Origin: Candidatus Azophilus lithoversatilis
GTDB taxonomy: Bacteria; Pseudomonadota; Gammaproteobacteria; Pseudomonadales; Azotimanducaceae
DNA: 32,209 nt
Assembly (NCBI GenBank): GCA_028278675.1
Contig: JAQAJJ010000031.1
Coordinates: 1-32,209, forward strand
Direction of reading: 5' to 3'
Shown here: in pieces, positions 30,617 to 32,209 of the stretch
How positions within the stretch are numbered: the stretch's first letter is position 1
Layout: every line of letters begins with the position of its first letter
Program-made: the position numbers and the translations under genes
The notes under the pieces: model-generated
What the model was told of the DNA's origin: nothing
Databases searched by the model: none
Seen by the model: the letters and a program-made list of their open reading frames with translations, nothing else

Positions 30617-32209
30617 ATGAAATACCGCTATCGGCTGCCGCTGGCAGTCAGCCTATGCCTCACCGTCCTCGAAGGACACGCCGACCAAGAAACCCATGGA
30701 TACGAAATCGAGGAAGTGGTCGTCACCGCCCATCCCTTGGCCGCCGATGGGGTCGCGCAGCCCGTGGATTCGCTAAGGGGTGAGGAGCTTGACCGCAAAA
30801 TCGCCGACACCATCGGTGCCACCGTCGGCCGGGAGCCCGGCATCCACACCACGTCCTTTGGTCCCGCGGTCGGCCGCCCCGTCATTCACGGCTTGGATGG
30901 CGCTCGCGTGCGCATCATGGAGGACCATGTGGACACCATGGACGTTTCCGTCGCCAGCGGCGACCATGCCGTGTCGGTGGATCCCTTCATCGCCGATGAG
31001 ATCGAAATACTCAAGGGGCCAAGCACCCTGCTTTACGGATCCGGAGCAATCGGCGGCGTCATCGACGTCCACACCGGACGGGTGCCCCATGAACTAACGG
31101 ATGCCCTAACCGGCAAACTGGACTTGCGCGGTGCCGACAACGGCGACGCTTTCCGGGGCGCATTCCGCGTGGACGGCAGTGCCGGATCATTCGCCTGGCA
31201 TCTCGACGGCTTCGCCCGCGATGCCGACGACGTCGACATCCCCGGCTACGTCCGATCCTCCCGGTTTCGAGCCGCTTTGGAGCACGAAGAAGACCACCAC
31301 GACGAACACGAAGAAGGTGAGGGTCACGATGAGGACGAGCACCACGACGAAGATGAAGACGAGGGGCATCATGAGGAAGATGAGGCCGAAGAAGTGCGCG
31401 GCACCCTGCCAAACAGTGACCTTGAGGCGAAAGGCGGCGCAGTCGGCTTTGCATTCGTCGGCGAGCGCGGCTTCATCGGCGTCTCGTTGAGCCGCCTGGA
31501 GTCCGATTATGGGCTGCCCGGCTTCGCCCACGGCCACGGCGATGAGCATGACGAACACGATGAGCACGACGAGCATGAAGAAGGGCATGAGGACGAGGAC
31601 GAACACGAGGATGAGCACGAGGAGCACGGCGACGAAGCGGAGGGCTCGCCGGTTGCCGAACTCGAGCAAACGCGCATCGATCTCGAAGCGGCAATGGAGC
31701 AGCCCCTGCCCGGCATCCGCAGCCTGAACCTCCGCGTGGGGATCAACGATTACGAACACGCCGAGATCGAGCCGTCAGGCGAAGTGGGCACGCTGTTCGA
31801 AAACAAAGCCTGGGAGGCGCGCTTGGAGTTGGCCCACAACCCGATTGCCGGCTGGGACGGGGTGTTTGGCGCTCAACTGAGCGATCGCAAGTACACGCCG
31901 ACCGGGGAGGAGGCCTTCTCCCAGCCAGTGAACACGGACTCGCTGGGGCTGTTCTGGATGGGTCAGCAGAACTTTGACCACTTCCAGTTGGAGGCGGGTT
32001 TGCGCTTCGACCGCACCGAACATGACCCGGAAACGGGGAGCAACGAAACGTTCAGCGGCGTTTCGGCGTCCCTAGGTGCCGTGGTCCCCGTGGCGGAAGG
32101 CTGGACCGGCACCCTGCTCGGCAGCTACGCCACCCGCCTGCCGATCAGCGAGGAATTGTTTTCCAACGGGCCGCACTTCGCCACCCAGAGCTATGACATC
32201 GGCGACCCC
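30617..32209 (+). CDS. znuD: TonB-dependent zinc receptor (ZnuD-like), 3' end outside window
   Basis: An outer-membrane TonB-dependent receptor, visible for 531 codons and open at the right edge (full family length about 700-750). The signal peptide ends near residue 22, the TonB-box region is EIEEVVVTAHP, and the plug (about 45-165) carries GREPGIHTTSFGPAVGRPVI, RIMEDHVDTMDVS and LKGPSTLLYGSGAIGGVIDV. Two His/Asp/Glu-rich insertions follow in the barrel: residues 222-259 with 9 His and 305-342 with 10 His. Such loops bind zinc in ZnuD of Neisseria and Acinetobacter. AGGAG lies 5 bases upstream of ATG 30617. Both inserts are placed as in known zinc receptors but are long. Confidence 0.93.
   Translation, partial: MKYRYRLPLAVSLCLTVLEGHADQETHGYEIEEVVVTAHPLAADGVAQPVDSLRGEELDRKIADTIGATVGREPGIHTTSFGPAVGRPVIHGLDGARVRIMEDHVDTMDVSVASGDHAVSVDPFIADEIEILKGPSTLLYGSGAIGGVIDVHTGRVPHELTDALTGKLDLRGADNGDAFRGAFRVDGSAGSFAWHLDGFARDADDVDIPGYVRSSRFRAALEHEEDHHDEHEEGEGHDEDEHHDEDEDEGHHEEDEAEEVRGTLPNSDLEAKGGAVGFAFVGERGFIGVSLSRLESDYGLPGFAHGHGDEHDEHDEHDEHEEGHEDEDEHEDEHEEHGDEAEGSPVAELEQTRIDLEAAMEQPLPGIRSLNLRVGINDYEHAEIEPSGEVGTLFENKAWEARLELAHNPIAGWDGVFGAQLSDRKYTPTGEEAFSQPVNTDSLGLFWMGQQNFDHFQLEAGLRFDRTEHDPETGSNETFSGVSASLGAVVPVAEGWTGTLLGSYATRLPISEELFSNGPHFATQSYDIGDP

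Noticed and set aside
1-32209. tRNA, rRNA, CRISPR array or replication origin
   Set aside because: I saw no cloverleaf, rRNA block, spaced repeat array or DnaA-box cluster by eye; a covariance-model scan would be needed to be sure for small RNAs.

Overview
High-G+C proteobacterial chromosome (G+C judged by eye, not computed). Best guess is a gammaproteobacterium: a ZnuD-type outer-membrane receptor with a ZIP permease, TesB, a class I-type photolyase, M48 lipoprotein and MauG-type peroxidase all fit, but there is no rRNA or other marker to settle the lineage. The window is gene-dense, with about 27 gene calls, and shows signs of decay: two broken flavoprotein genes, one gene that seems to have lost its natural stop, a possibly inactive Rpn-like protein, and a small non-autonomous transposon.

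Region by region. (1) 1-3045: 3' part of a PotF/PotD-like polyamine-binding protein and a coiled-coil membrane-anchored protein on the minus strand, divergent from a class III aminotransferase. (2) 3106-5094: a DUF4143 ATPase converging on an M48 metalloprotease lipoprotein. (3) 5190-5259: two back-to-back perfect hairpins. (4) 5384-11836: a tightly packed plus-strand operon of two CrtI-like FAD oxidoreductases, a GcvT-like aminomethyltransferase, a Rieske oxygenase, and the remains of a PuuB/DadA-type amine oxidase. With the flanking binding protein and aminotransferase this looks like catabolism of an N-methylated amine or polyamine. (5) 14328-11833: a minus-strand run of tesB, a single-domain CULT (cereblon thalidomide-binding-fold) protein, a HAD hydrolase and a PTPS-family protein with the PTPS-III motif. 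(6) 14463-17974: LLM oxidoreductase, photolyase, DUF899 thioredoxin-like protein, and a small exported protein behind a candidate PhoB promoter. (7) 17981-18296: a MITE-like element with terminal inverted repeats and a 4-bp target duplication. (8) 18490-24271: Rpn-like protein, aldo-keto reductase, a YtkA/FixH-like protein with a dihaem peroxidase, a CBS-pair protein and an acyl-CoA synthetase. (9) 24288-28869: a frameshifted FAD-NAD(P)-binding protein divergent from a beta-propeller/dihaem cytochrome c fusion. (10) 29185-32209: a zinc-acquisition locus with a structured leader, a ZIP permease, a small His/Cys protein and a ZnuD-like TonB receptor that runs off the right edge.

Most notable: the CULT protein aligns without gaps to the ligand-binding and zinc positions of human cereblon and sits in a pterin/thioester/HAD operon. 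The Rieske/GcvT/double-CrtI cluster is the best candidate for an uncharacterised pathway, and its last oxidase gene is decayed in this genome.
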